A stretch of 54,497 nt of DNA from a virus. A program made the translations under genes and the position numbers. A model generated the notes under the pieces. That model was given only the letters and a program-made list of their open reading frames with translations, did not search any database and had not been told where the DNA came from. This document shows positions 41,661 through 49,250 of this stretch, piece by piece (positions within the stretch are counted from its first letter, which is position 1; each line of letters opens with the position of its first letter). The DNA lies in the IMG/VR virus record IMGVR_UViG_3300046171_000026, positions 1 through 54,497 of that record; one strand, written 5' to 3'.

Positions 41661-43698
41661 TGGTTTGTACCTCCTTCATATTTAACCAATCATATCCCAT
41701 TTTGATCTCTGTGTCAAGTGGAACATTAAAGTTTATTCCATAATACTCTTTCAATGCAGGTATTACAGATGCTGTACCCTCGTCAAATATTCTACTCATT
41801 ACAGCTTCTTCTCCAGGATAAACATCAGCCACAATAGAATCGTGAACTGTGTTAATAAGTAAACTCTTTACCTTTTGCTCATTCATTAGTTTATATATTT
41901 TTATACATGCTAATGGTACAATGTCAGCAGTAGCTAAACCTTGTACAGGATAATTTTTTATTTGAGTACCATAACTAGATCCACCCCATGGCATACGTTC
42001 TGCATATGGAAATGCATACTCTCTACCTGTAGGTAACTTAATTCTTTTATAAGTTATAGCTTGAGTTTGTAACTCATCATGCCATTTAGTTATGCCTTTA
42101 TATTTTTCTGCAAATGTTTTATAGTATTTCTTTTCATCATCTGTACCTGTTGTACCACCATACAAAGGTTTAAATGTATGTGCCTTTGCATCTTGTCTTG
42201 ATACGCCAATTACATCTGCAGTAAATTTATGTACATCTATTTTATTTTTTATATCTGCCATACCTTGCTCATCTTGTGCAAGAAATACTGCAGTTCTAAA
42301 CTCTAGCTGTGCAAAGTCTACTTCTATAATCTGCCCACCTTCAAATCTAGATTGTATAACTTTACGTATTGGAAACGTACCACCTCTAGGTTGGTTTTGA
42401 AAGTTAGGATCACGACTAGATAGTCTGCCTGTAGCTGTTACTGCTTGCATAAATTTAGGATGTAGTAATCCATTATCATTTGTAAAGTTTTGTAATCCCT
42501 CTACAAAAGTATTTAGATATGTAGAGATAGCATTGTGCCTAAGTATAGCATCAATAAATTCTCTAAACTCTCCTTCAGCTTCTCCTGCAATTTTATTTAA
42601 TGTAAGTCTATCTGTTTTAAATCCAGAGTCTGATACATCATATACACTTCTAGGTCTTTGATTAAACCCTGCAAGTTTAGCCATCTTAGCATATACAAAT
42701 CCTTCACCATTACATTCATCACACTTACTATATTTTTTATATGGTGTACCATCTACTTTAACTTTTCTTATTACACCTTTACCTGCACAATGTAAACATT
42801 GACTGGCAATTGTTTTGTGTATAGGCTCAGAGTTATTAGCTACTAGTGTTCTAAACTGTGCAAAAGAAAACTTAGGTCTTTTTTTATTTTTCTTTGTAAA
42901 TTTATCTACACCTGTATTAAATATCTTAGCCCACTCATGCTTGTCTTTAGGTTTCTTAGAATAGATTAACCATGATAATTGTTCTGGACTACCTAGATTA
43001 ATCTTAGTATCACCCATCTTATCATATACAATCTTATCTATCTTTTGTTTTAGATATGCAAACTCTGCTCTGTATTCTTTTTCTACTTGTTTAAGATCAT
43101 CTAAGTTTACATTTATACCATTACGTTCCATATCAGTAAGCACAATTAAAAACTCATTCATAACTTTTATTGTCTTTAACAAACCTTTATGTTTATCTGT
43201 TCTTAAGTCTGCCATTTGTGAATCAAACAATTGTCTAGTAATAGCTACGTCTATCTTACCATACTGCTCTACAATTTCTGCAGGTATATTTTCAAATGAT
43301 ACTCCTCTGTCCATATATTCTTTTACTGCATCATCTTTAGCGTCTAGCTTTCTTCTTTGACAACACATAAGAAGTGTTAAACTTTTTCTTACACCACGAT
43401 TAAGTACATACTCTGCTATCATTGTATCATATACATTGCCATCGTATTTGAATCCTGCTTCAAGTAACCAACTTAAATCAAATTTAATGTTATGACCTAC
43501 AAGTATTTTAGTTTCATCTAGTATCTTTTGTATCTTATGAAAACATCCTTCATCTATTCTTTCACTGTGATTAGTAAAATAATATTCATCATTAATACCT
43601 ACACTAACTAATATATTGTTAGGATTAAATGGTGATGGATCAAACCCACCTGCCTCTGTTTTTTGATAAGATGTTTCTACATCTATTGTTGTTATCAT
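41653..43698 (-). CDS. DNA polymerase, family A, with inserted zinc-finger-like segment
   Basis: A 681-residue replicative polymerase. The 3'-5' exonuclease has D6/E8 (TIDVETS), D74 (GHNIKFD) and Y146/D150 (QYGKID). The polymerase domain has TATGRLSS (421-428), motif A with D461 (VDFAQLEFR), motif B R501-K505-F509-Y513 (RQDAKAHTFKPLYGG) and motif C VHD (618-620). The residue matching E. coli Phe762 is Phe (F509). Between the domains lies an unusual CLHCAGKG (301-308) plus CDECNGEG (326-333), a DnaJ-like CXXCXGXG pair that probably binds zinc. The start follows the helicase gene. Confidence 0.96.
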   Translation of the reverse strand: MITTIDVETSYQKTEAGGFDPSPFNPNNILVSVGINDEYYFTNHSERIDEGCFHKIQKILDETKILVGHNIKFDLSWLLEAGFKYDGNVYDTMIAEYVLNRGVRKSLTLLMCCQRRKLDAKDDAVKEYMDRGVSFENIPAEIVEQYGKIDVAITRQLFDSQMADLRTDKHKGLLKTIKVMNEFLIVLTDMERNGINVNLDDLKQVEKEYRAEFAYLKQKIDKIVYDKMGDTKINLGSPEQLSWLIYSKKPKDKHEWAKIFNTGVDKFTKKNKKRPKFSFAQFRTLVANNSEPIHKTIASQCLHCAGKGVIRKVKVDGTPYKKYSKCDECNGEGFVYAKMAKLAGFNQRPRSVYDVSDSGFKTDRLTLNKIAGEAEGEFREFIDAILRHNAISTYLNTFVEGLQNFTNDNGLLHPKFMQAVTATGRLSSRDPNFQNQPRGGTFPIRKVIQSRFEGGQIIEVDFAQLEFRTAVFLAQDEQGMADIKNKIDVHKFTADVIGVSRQDAKAHTFKPLYGGTTGTDDEKKYYKTFAEKYKGITKWHDELQTQAITYKRIKLPTGREYAFPYAERMPWGGSSYGTQIKNYPVQGLATADIVPLACIKIYKLMNEQKVKSLLINTVHDSIVADVYPGEEAVMSRIFDEGTASVIPALKEYYGINFNVPLDTEIKMGYDWLNMKEVQTND
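41689..41717 (-). promoter_or_regulatory. Sigma70-type promoter inside the end of the polymerase gene
   Basis: On the minus strand TTGACA (41712-41717) and TATGAT (41689-41694) are 17 bp apart and lie in the last ~60 bp of the polymerase gene. It would transcribe the small genes from 41660 on. Because the bases also encode conserved-looking polymerase residues, chance is possible. Confidence 0.55.
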
Positions 43699-43711
43699 AT
43701 TTGCCTTTCCG

Positions 43712-44926
43712 TTAATCTGTAAATCTACTTATGTATTTATCTAACAAGCAAGATGGATCTCCATGCCAACCTGTTATTTTATTTTTACTTATGTTTAATA
43801 CTCTACTGTTATTAGTAGGATCATTAGATGCTCTATTACCAATACCAATAATTAAATCTGCTTCAGCTGCCTTACCTGTTTTAGAGTTCTCCATCATATC
43901 AAATGATATATGATCTCTGTTGTGTGCATCTGCTGATGCCTGTGATATAGCAATGACAACACATTCTCTTCTCTTTGCTATCTCTCTTGCACTTGTATAG
44001 ATTGCTCGTAACTTTTCATCTGTCCGTGCATATGTACCTTTCATATTTACTTTGTCTAACTGATCTATAACAATAATATCTGGTTTGTGTTTCTCACAAT
44101 GACTATCAATATCATCCATAGACCAATCAACTGTATCAATCATTTTAATATTATCTTTTATTTTAATCCATTCCTCATGTGCCTTATCAACATCTTCTAC
44201 AATTTGTTCTTTGTTAAGTCCTGTAAAAGAACTGATGGCTCTCATCTGTGTACGCACTGCAGGTTCCTCATTTATAAATGCGTGTACCTTTGCACCTTGT
44301 TCAGCAAATCCATATGGTGCTGATACAAGACTTACCCAAAACGCAGTCTTACCTGTCTCTGGTCTAGCAAATGCAATCATTAAATTTCCTGGACCAATTC
44401 CACCTATATTATTTTTTAGTACAGATAAATTAAAACTCCATTTACTTACAACATTTAACTCATCAAGTAGTTCAGTAATATTATTTGTTACTGCTTCTAA
44501 TTTTTCTGTAGGTAATCCTGTCTTATGCTTTTCAATTAGATTAGTAATCATATTAAAATCTGCAGGCTTACCATTAAATATTTCTGTAGCTTCAATTGCT
44601 ATCTTCTGTGCAACATCTCTTTCAATTAATATTTTAATTATGTCATCTGCTATTTCTTTTGATGGCTCTTGTGTTTCTTTTATATCTTCAAGTAATTCAC
44701 TAAACTGTTCTTTCGCTGCTCGTGTTAATGCAGGATTAAATACAGTAGTATGCAGAGAATATAACTCATCAATACTTATATCAGCATCATACTTCTCATG
44801 TGCTTTTTGTATTGTGTCATACAAAGAACCAAAGCTACCTTGAAATACATTACGAGATACTTGACCTTTATACTCTGTATAAAAATTTTTATCTAACATT
44901 AATTTTATTATTTGTTTTTCTATCAT
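43712..44926 (-). CDS. Replicative DNA helicase, DnaB/RecA-fold type
   Basis: A 404-residue ring helicase that should unwind the fork for the family A polymerase. The C-terminal RecA-like domain has Walker A ARPETGKT (187-194), a following strand with HAFINEEP, Walker B IIVIDQ (284-289) and a sensor-type region VVIAISQASA. The N-terminal ~140 residues are helical, as in DnaB-type proteins. It is shorter than full DnaB and lacks a fused primase, which is encoded separately at 45289. Confidence 0.92.
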   Translation of the reverse strand: MIEKQIIKLMLDKNFYTEYKGQVSRNVFQGSFGSLYDTIQKAHEKYDADISIDELYSLHTTVFNPALTRAAKEQFSELLEDIKETQEPSKEIADDIIKILIERDVAQKIAIEATEIFNGKPADFNMITNLIEKHKTGLPTEKLEAVTNNITELLDELNVVSKWSFNLSVLKNNIGGIGPGNLMIAFARPETGKTAFWVSLVSAPYGFAEQGAKVHAFINEEPAVRTQMRAISSFTGLNKEQIVEDVDKAHEEWIKIKDNIKMIDTVDWSMDDIDSHCEKHKPDIIVIDQLDKVNMKGTYARTDEKLRAIYTSAREIAKRRECVVIAISQASADAHNRDHISFDMMENSKTGKAAEADLIIGIGNRASNDPTNNSRVLNISKNKITGWHGDPSCLLDKYISRFTD

Positions 44927-45129
44927 CTACATTCCTTAATTTTTTTTGTGTTATAATAATAATTATAATTATTTCCCTCTCCTATTTTTTTAAAATTTTT
45001 ATTAATCCAGTTATCAGCTTGATCCCAATAATCAAATTCTTTTATAATAATATCTTCATCATGTATATTATTACAAACAAAAACTTTATCACATAAAGTT
45101 ATACTTAATCTGTATAATTTTTCTATCAT
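44923..45129 (-). CDS. Small protein, unknown
   Basis: A 68-residue, Asn/Tyr-rich protein (MIEKLYRLSITLCDKVFVCN; FDYWDQADNWINKNFKKIGE) with ATGA overlaps on both sides, so it is translated with helicase. No known motif. It might be a helicase or primase accessory. Confidence 0.62.
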   Translation of the reverse strand: MIEKLYRLSITLCDKVFVCNNIHDEDIIIKEFDYWDQADNWINKNFKKIGEGNNYNYYYNTKKIKECR

Positions 45130-45296
45130 CTTCTTTTAACTGCTTTCTGCAATTGTAGTTGCTCTTCTAAAATTGCTGTTATCATATCTAATTTACTTTG
45201 ATCTCTTGTATTCCATTCACTCTTATTCATATCTTCAATATCATACTTCCAACTATTCCAATCATCTAATATTTCTTGCATCATTTCTTCAGTCAT
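45126..45296 (-). CDS. Small acidic helical protein, unknown
   Basis: A 56-residue, Glu/Asp/Met-rich protein from ATG 45296 (MTEEMMQEILDDWNSWKYDI; DMITAILEEQLQLQKAVKRR). It overlaps primase by 8 bp and the next gene by four bases (ATGA). A small regulatory or loader role is possible but unproven. It is too short for common ORF cut-offs. Confidence 0.6.
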   Translation of the reverse strand: MTEEMMQEILDDWNSWKYDIEDMNKSEWNTRDQSKLDMITAILEEQLQLQKAVKRR

Positions 45297-46017
45297 TAAA
45301 CATCTCCTCTATATCCTTTGTTCCATAATATTTTAAATCATCTTCTAAAGTTTTAACATGAACATTCTTAATACCATAAGATTTAAGTTCATTAGCAATA
45401 GCAAATGATTTAGTTGTTGCATCTCGATCTAACCCTATATACAATTTTTTGTATTGTGTCAAGTGTTTCTTATGAGATTCTTTTAATGATGTACCCATCA
45501 AAGCTATGCCAGTTAGTACATTAGATACTGCACAAGCAGAGGCACAGTCTTCTACAAGTATAGCCTCCTTATGTTCTGTCAACCCACAAGTAAATGGTAC
45601 ATCTTTATTACCATACATATACCATTTAGGATAGACTTTAGAATTTAATCCTCTACCTACTGCACCTACAATCTCATCTGTCTCTGGGTCTTTAACACAA
45701 AAGACTACTCTGTTCTGTGCTATGTCAAACTTTATTGTTGCTCTACCCCAACTCCATGCTTCCCAACAATTATTTTTATGTAGGTACTTCATTGCTTTTT
45801 CATCTGAGTATACAGATGTAAAACTATCTGGTATTTCAAATGTTAAATTTTGTATTTCTTCTTTCTGTTTAAATGTATCTGTTACATAACTCATATTCTT
45901 TTCTCCTTGATATTTACCTTTGGCATTACATGATGCATGAAAACAATACCAACTAAGATTGTTGGCTGATGTGTCTACTGATAAAGTATTTTTACCAGAA
46001 CAAAAAGGGCAGTCCAT
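45289..46017 (-). CDS. DNA primase, zinc-finger plus TOPRIM
   Basis: A 242-residue primase that makes RNA primers for lagging-strand synthesis. Zinc ligands C3, C6, C25 and C30 (MDCPFCSGKN, YCFHASC) form the template-recognition finger. The TOPRIM part has E156 (ILVEDCASACAVSN) and D197/D199 (YIGLDRDAT). The ATG at 46017 lacks a ribosome binding site and sits only two residues before the zinc finger. The frame is open upstream to about 46094 (ending VIEGLFIPPDTSVR before MDCPFC), so the natural start is probably upstream at a non-ATG codon, such as CTG behind AGGAAA. Confidence 0.9.
   Translation of the reverse strand: MDCPFCSGKNTLSVDTSANNLSWYCFHASCNAKGKYQGEKNMSYVTDTFKQKEEIQNLTFEIPDSFTSVYSDEKAMKYLHKNNCWEAWSWGRATIKFDIAQNRVVFCVKDPETDEIVGAVGRGLNSKVYPKWYMYGNKDVPFTCGLTEHKEAILVEDCASACAVSNVLTGIALMGTSLKESHKKHLTQYKKLYIGLDRDATTKSFAIANELKSYGIKNVHVKTLEDDLKYYGTKDIEEMFND
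45434..45462 (-). promoter_or_regulatory. Possible sigma70-type promoter inside primase
   Basis: On the minus strand TTGACA (45457-45462) and TATAGG (45434-45439) are 17 bp apart within primase codons for the TOPRIM region. It could add transcription of helicase and polymerase. The -10 is only a partial match and the bases are constrained by coding, so this is tentative. Confidence 0.35.
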
Positions 46018-46072
46018 TCTAACAGATGTATCTGGTGGAATGAATAGCCCTTCTATTACTGCTAGCTGTTGT

Positions 46073-46276
46073 TTATAATTCAGTTGGCATTTCCTCGTAT
46101 GTTATTGTGTACTTATCTCTTGCAAAGAAATCACTAGCTTCTATTTTCATTAGTCCTTCATTTAGATATTCAGCAACAGCATTCTCAATCATCTCTATCG
46201 TTGGTTCGTATGGGAATGGTATCAGTGCCTTTGCGTCTATTCCTAGTCCGAAGATTCTTACTTTGTATTTTTTCAT
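46073..46276 (-). CDS. Small protein, unknown
   Basis: I chose ATG 46276 (MKKYKVRIFGLGIDAKALIP) with AGGAG 7 bp upstream. The 67-residue product has a beta-alpha-beta look, similar in style to the small protein at 46679 that also starts MKKYRV. It ends EEMPTEL. It may be a small DUF-type phage protein. Function unknown. Confidence 0.65.
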   Translation of the reverse strand: MKKYKVRIFGLGIDAKALIPFPYEPTIEMIENAVAEYLNEGLMKIEASDFFARDKYTITYEEMPTEL

Positions 46277-46361
46277 CATGATTCTCCTTATCATAGTTGT
46301 CTTTGTTTGTCAAGTTCTTTCGTAATTTTTTATAATAATCTGGGTGTTTAAACTCAAACAT
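46188..46361 (-). CDS. Possible small basic protein (weak)
   Basis: A frame from ATG 46361 (MFEFKHPDYYKKLRKNLTNK) to TGA 46188 would give 57 residues and starts inside the stop of the gene before (ATGTTTGA). It fills the otherwise empty 46277-46353 stretch but overlaps the better-supported 46073 gene by 89 bp, so its second half may be noise. Confidence 0.3.
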
Positions 46362-46530
46362 CGTTTAGTACATCCTCATCCCATAAGTCAACACTATAAG
46401 ACTTGCCATTTAAATCAAAAGAAAACTGTGTACCCTTACCTTCAAGATAATCCTCATGACCATTTGCTTTGCCACCTAATTCTTTTTCTATTTTATCTAT
46501 TAATTGTTTTCCTATTTCATATGGTATCAT
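46354..46530 (-). CDS. Small protein, unknown
   Basis: A 58-residue protein from ATG 46530 (MIPYEIGKQLIDKIEKELGG; FSFDLNGKSYSVDLWDEDVL) with AGGAG 5 bp upstream and an ATGA overlap with the gene before. It resembles small phage accessory proteins with helix then beta hairpin. Function unknown. Confidence 0.6.
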   Translation of the reverse strand: MIPYEIGKQLIDKIEKELGGKANGHEDYLEGKGTQFSFDLNGKSYSVDLWDEDVLNDV

Positions 46531-46682
46531 TCATTCTCCTTTTCTTCACAGTATTCAGTTAAAAAAGTATCAACAGATGAAGCTGTGTCATCATCTATAT
46601 CTGTAATGGTATCTGTATACCAAGTACCATCTGGTCTTTCCATTGTTGCAACTATAGCCCAACCTGTACATTTATGTTTCAT
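46527..46682 (-). CDS. Small acidic protein, unknown
   Basis: A 51-residue protein from ATG 46682 with a very strong ribosome binding site (AGGAGGAGAG). It reads MKHKCTGWAIVATMERPDGT then WYTDTITDIDDDTASSVDTF with an acidic end. ATGA overlaps at both ends. Function unknown. Confidence 0.6.
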   Translation of the reverse strand: MKHKCTGWAIVATMERPDGTWYTDTITDIDDDTASSVDTFLTEYCEEKENE

Positions 46683-46849
46683 TTGCTCTCCTCCTCATCT
46701 GCATATGCTGTTATATAATCTCCGAGATTCATTTTAACCTGCATCATTGCTTCATTACAGGCTTCTCCTTCATCTTCTGCATCAAAAACTAAATCAAAGT
46801 TTTTAACCCATTCCTCATCTACTTCTAATGATACTCTGTATTTTTTCAT
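46679..46849 (-). CDS. Small acidic protein, unknown
   Basis: A 56-residue protein from ATG 46849 (MKKYRVSLEVDEEWVKNFDL; ACNEAMMQVKMNLGDYITAY) with GAGGAGGA upstream and ATGA overlaps at both ends. Same general layout as the 46073 product. Function unknown. Confidence 0.6.
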   Translation of the reverse strand: MKKYRVSLEVDEEWVKNFDLVFDAEDEGEACNEAMMQVKMNLGDYITAYADEEESK

Positions 46850-47010
46850 TCATCCTCCTCATCTTCGTGCCAGAAAACAATATTATTTTCTATATCATGA
46901 TCTGCTTTTGCTAGTTCTTCTTTTGTATAGGTATCTAAATACCCCCAATTTGTATGACCATAATTGTCTCTACAATAATCGTCTATGTATTCACTGTGAT
47001 CTCCTGCCAT
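46846..47010 (-). CDS. Small acidic protein, unknown
   Basis: A 54-residue protein from ATG 47010 (MAGDHSEYIDDYCRDNYGHT; NNIVFWHEDEEDE) with GAGGAG upstream. It follows the GP88-like gene directly and overlaps the next gene by four bases. His/Asp/Glu-rich. Function unknown. Confidence 0.6.
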   Translation of the reverse strand: MAGDHSEYIDDYCRDNYGHTNWGYLDTYTKEELAKADHDIENNIVFWHEDEEDE

Positions 47011-47011
47011 A

Positions 47012-47647
47012 TTAATGCTCCTCGTAGCTTACTTGTTTAACTTTACGACTCCAACAGGCACGGCAACTACCACACTTATTATCTTGAGTCTGTGATGGAC
47101 ACTCATGACCTATTGCTTTCTTATCTTTATGCACACCAGAAGTCCACTTCCAAAACTTAGGTTGTGGGCTATCAACTTTAGTAGTTGATACTCGTAGGCA
47201 TAGATTTTTTGGTACATCTTCCTCTTTGATCTTATCAATAATCTGATACTCTCTTGTAGCCAGCCAATACTTTATATGTGGTGTAAGTTCACACACTTCA
47301 AATATCTTCATAAGATGTGAGTAAGATTGCACATCACCAGAATCAAACCATCTGTGATATCTGTCTTCCTCTTTTTTGTTTTTATATTTCTGTGTAATAA
47401 GTTCTGCCATGTAGTCTATCCACTCTGGCAACTCAATAGCTTGGTATCTCTTTTCATACATAGCTTTGACAACAGGAAACACATAACAACCTTTACCAGC
47501 GTAACATTTATTACATATTGTACCTTTTACTTCTGCTAATATACTACCTGTCTTACAGTACTCAATAGGTATACCCCACGCATACGAGGGCATTTTAGCA
47601 GGATTAGATAGTGTACCTATCTTTGCTTCTATTTCTTTTAGTTTCAT
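47012..47647 (-). CDS. GP88-like phage protein with Cys clusters
   Basis: A 211-residue protein whose N-terminal half has NPAKMPSYAWGIPIEYCKTG, then ICNKCYAGKGCYVFPVVKAM and a C-terminal Cys cluster (GHECPSQTQDNKCGSCRACW). The CKTG ... CxxCYAxKGxY pattern matches the phage gene product 88 family (Pfam type GP88). The ten or so Cys suggest metal or Fe-S binding. Biochemical function is unknown. It is coupled by ATGA to the small membrane gene before it. Confidence 0.8.
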   Translation of the reverse strand: MKLKEIEAKIGTLSNPAKMPSYAWGIPIEYCKTGSILAEVKGTICNKCYAGKGCYVFPVVKAMYEKRYQAIELPEWIDYMAELITQKYKNKKEEDRYHRWFDSGDVQSYSHLMKIFEVCELTPHIKYWLATREYQIIDKIKEEDVPKNLCLRVSTTKVDSPQPKFWKWTSGVHKDKKAIGHECPSQTQDNKCGSCRACWSRKVKQVSYEEH

Positions 47648-47745
47648 ATAACTATCACTCCTATAATAAAGCCAAAGATAAAACAGACAATCTCTGTTCT
47701 ATAATACAATGACCATACATTTATTTTACTTATTGTCTTCTTCAT
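47644..47745 (-). CDS. Tiny membrane peptide
   Basis: A 33-residue peptide from ATG 47745 (MKKTISKINVWSLYYRTEIV then CFIFGFIIGVIVI): basic N-terminus and one membrane helix. Its stop overlaps the GP88-like start (ATGA) and its start lies inside the end of the gene before. The ribosome binding site is weak, so it is probably translated by coupling. Confidence 0.5.
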   Translation of the reverse strand: MKKTISKINVWSLYYRTEIVCFIFGFIIGVIVI

Positions 47746-47989
47746 ATTCTGGATCATAATAACTTACCATTCCCTTTCTGTCAATTGTTTTACAATATGT
47801 TGCAAATATTTTATTACCTTTGTATGTACCATGTATCCATATCTGACCATTGCCTTCTTCGTAATCTGGATTTTCTATATAGGTAATATACTCTTGTGCT
47901 TTGTCGCTACAAAATTCATAAGGTTGTAGCCTTGCAGGTATTTCTGCAAAGCCACCACCTATAAATAGTAAAGTAATTAATACTTCCAC
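47726..47989 (-). CDS. Small exported protein, unknown
   Basis: An 87-residue protein starting with GTG 47989 that overlaps the stop before (TAGTG). The N-terminus is signal-like (MEVLITLLFIGGGFAEIPAR). The rest has two Cys (EFCSDKAQEYITYI, ATYCKTIDR), which could form a disulfide outside the cytoplasm. An envelope-directed early protein is inferred. Confidence 0.62.
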   Translation of the reverse strand: MEVLITLLFIGGGFAEIPARLQPYEFCSDKAQEYITYIENPDYEEGNGQIWIHGTYKGNKIFATYCKTIDRKGMVSYYDPEYEEDNK

Positions 47990-48261
47990 TAATTACTTTC
48001 TATTGGTTCTACCTCTGCCTCCTGTAATTCAGCTTGAGGTACAGGCTTAGTTGTAGGTATAACCATTTGATGTTTCTCCCACATAGCCGTATCACTATTC
48101 CAATAAGTAAAAGCTTCCATAGCTTTTCTTAGTTCATAGTGAAGTTCCTGTGTAGGTTTCCTATCGTTTTCAATCCTTGCAAGAATGTTGATTGCTCTCT
48201 TTCTTAAAGAACGCATCCATTTCATTTCCCACGAGGTATCTACTGTAGGTGTATTTGACAT
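47989..48261 (-). CDS. Small protein, unknown
   Basis: A 90-residue protein with AAGGAGA upstream of ATG 48261. It is helical and basic in the first half (MKWMRSLRKRAINILARIEN) and acidic at the end (LQEAEVEPIESN). It is the first gene after the promoter at 48304-48332. Function unknown. Confidence 0.65.
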   Translation of the reverse strand: MSNTPTVDTSWEMKWMRSLRKRAINILARIENDRKPTQELHYELRKAMEAFTYWNSDTAMWEKHQMVIPTTKPVPQAELQEAEVEPIESN

Positions 48262-48303
48262 ATGTCTCCTTTGTTGAGGGTTTATTTATATATATATGAT
48301 GTT

Positions 48304-48332
48304 ATCTTAACACATAAAGTCTGGTGTGTCAA
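48304..48332 (-). promoter_or_regulatory. Sigma70-type promoter
   Basis: On the minus strand TTGACA (48327-48332) and TAAGAT (48304-48309) are 17 bp apart, 43 bp upstream of ATG 48261. The -35 lies inside the last codons of the 48307 gene. Confidence 0.7.
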
Positions 48333-48789
48333 CTAAAGTGTACTTAGCAAATCGTTTTTTCTCACCTACATAATAGTTCTTGTATGATTGTATGTAGTCA
48401 TCACACTTGTATTCATCTGGCATACATAGTGGTGGTATAAGAAATGTTTTGTATTCAAACTTATCTTTTATCTTTTCGTTTAAGCATATAAGATTGTTTA
48501 GTATTCTACCTGTCTTGTGAATTTTGTTATGGTATCTGTGTCTGTATTGATTAAGTAAATGACCTAGTAAATCCATTGACCACATATAATTACCAAGTGA
48601 ATCTCCTACCCATATTGTCATTGGGTGTTTGGGGTATGCAGGTTTGTATAACTGTTCATCAATACCACAATGTCTTTGGTATGCAGTTGATAACATCTGT
48701 CCTGTTTCTAATATCATTTTTACTACATGCTTATCACAATGATAGCTAGCACATATCTCTGGATCTTTGTGTAAGTGAAATATATTCAT
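48307..48789 (-). CDS. Conserved phage protein, unknown
   Basis: A 160-residue protein with a strong conserved look: NIFHLHKDPEICASYHCDKH, VVKMILETGQMLSTAYQRH, HPMTIWVGDSLGNYMWSMDL, PPLCMPDEYKCDD and NYYVGEKKRFAKYTL. The many His, Cys and Asp residues are compatible with a metal-binding enzyme, but I know no proven activity. It is coupled to the gene before by an ATGA overlap. Confidence 0.72.
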   Translation of the reverse strand: MNIFHLHKDPEICASYHCDKHVVKMILETGQMLSTAYQRHCGIDEQLYKPAYPKHPMTIWVGDSLGNYMWSMDLLGHLLNQYRHRYHNKIHKTGRILNNLICLNEKIKDKFEYKTFLIPPLCMPDEYKCDDYIQSYKNYYVGEKKRFAKYTLVDTPDFMC

Positions 48790-49109
48790 ATCTTTAACTC
48801 CAATTTTCGTATTGCATATCTTACTTGGTCAAGTGTTACTTTACCAGTATTATAGTTGTACATCAAGTTGTCATGTAGTTTTACAATGTGATCTTGTGTT
48901 GTACCTGCAAGGTCACAGAAGAACTCACAATCTTTAGAACGAAACCATGCTACTGCACTCTGTCGTTCTCGTTCCATTTGTATGTCACTCATAACTCCAC
49001 TCTTTGCATTGAAGATACCAAATGAATCTTCAAACATAATCTGTATCTTTGCAAGACCGAGTTGTTCTTCGGGTGTCTTATCTATCTTTTCGTGATTGTA
49101 TGTTTTCAT
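48786..49109 (-). CDS. Small protein, unknown
   Basis: A 107-residue helical protein (EEQLGLAKIQIMFEDSFGIF; SDIQMERERQSAVAWFRSKD; LDQVRYAIRKLELKI) with AAAGGAA upstream. It is the first gene of the transcript started at 49132-49160. Function unknown; likely early. Confidence 0.66.
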   Translation of the reverse strand: MKTYNHEKIDKTPEEQLGLAKIQIMFEDSFGIFNAKSGVMSDIQMERERQSAVAWFRSKDCEFFCDLAGTTQDHIVKLHDNLMYNYNTGKVTLDQVRYAIRKLELKI

Positions 49110-49131
49110 GATATTTCCTTTTCTGATGTGT

Positions 49132-49160
49132 ATTATAGCATAGATGTGACACTATGTCTA
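49132..49160 (-). promoter_or_regulatory. Sigma70-type promoter
   Basis: On the minus strand TAGACA (49155-49160) and a perfect TATAAT (49132-49137) are 17 bp apart, 22 bp before ATG 49109. The -10 is preceded by TATGC. Confidence 0.78.
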
Positions 49161-49204
49161 CTTGGTTTTTCTGTCATAATATGATAAGGTGTCCTGTCGT
49201 TGCA

Positions 49205-49232
49205 GGGGGGTTAGTATATACATACCACCCCC
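49205..49232 (-). other. G/C-tract hairpin after the 338-residue gene
   Basis: A run of six G (49205-49210) and five C (49228-49232) can form a stem around TTAGTATATACATACCA, itself partly self-complementary. It sits 19 bp after the stop of the 49251 gene and contains ACCACCCCCATAC (49224-49236), also found in the terminal repeat. No clear T-run follows, so it may be a weak terminator or another kind of element. Confidence 0.45.
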
Positions 49233-49250
49233 ATACATTAGTTTGGATTG

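Noticed and set aside
44211-44843. 210-residue plus-strand frame in the helicase gene
   Set aside because: It is the complement of the helicase with Walker motifs, Ser/Asn-rich low-complexity, and has no start signals.
46308-46313. TTGACA on the minus strand near the 46276 gene
   Set aside because: No acceptable -10 box at 16-18 bp; the only TATGAT is 12 bp away.
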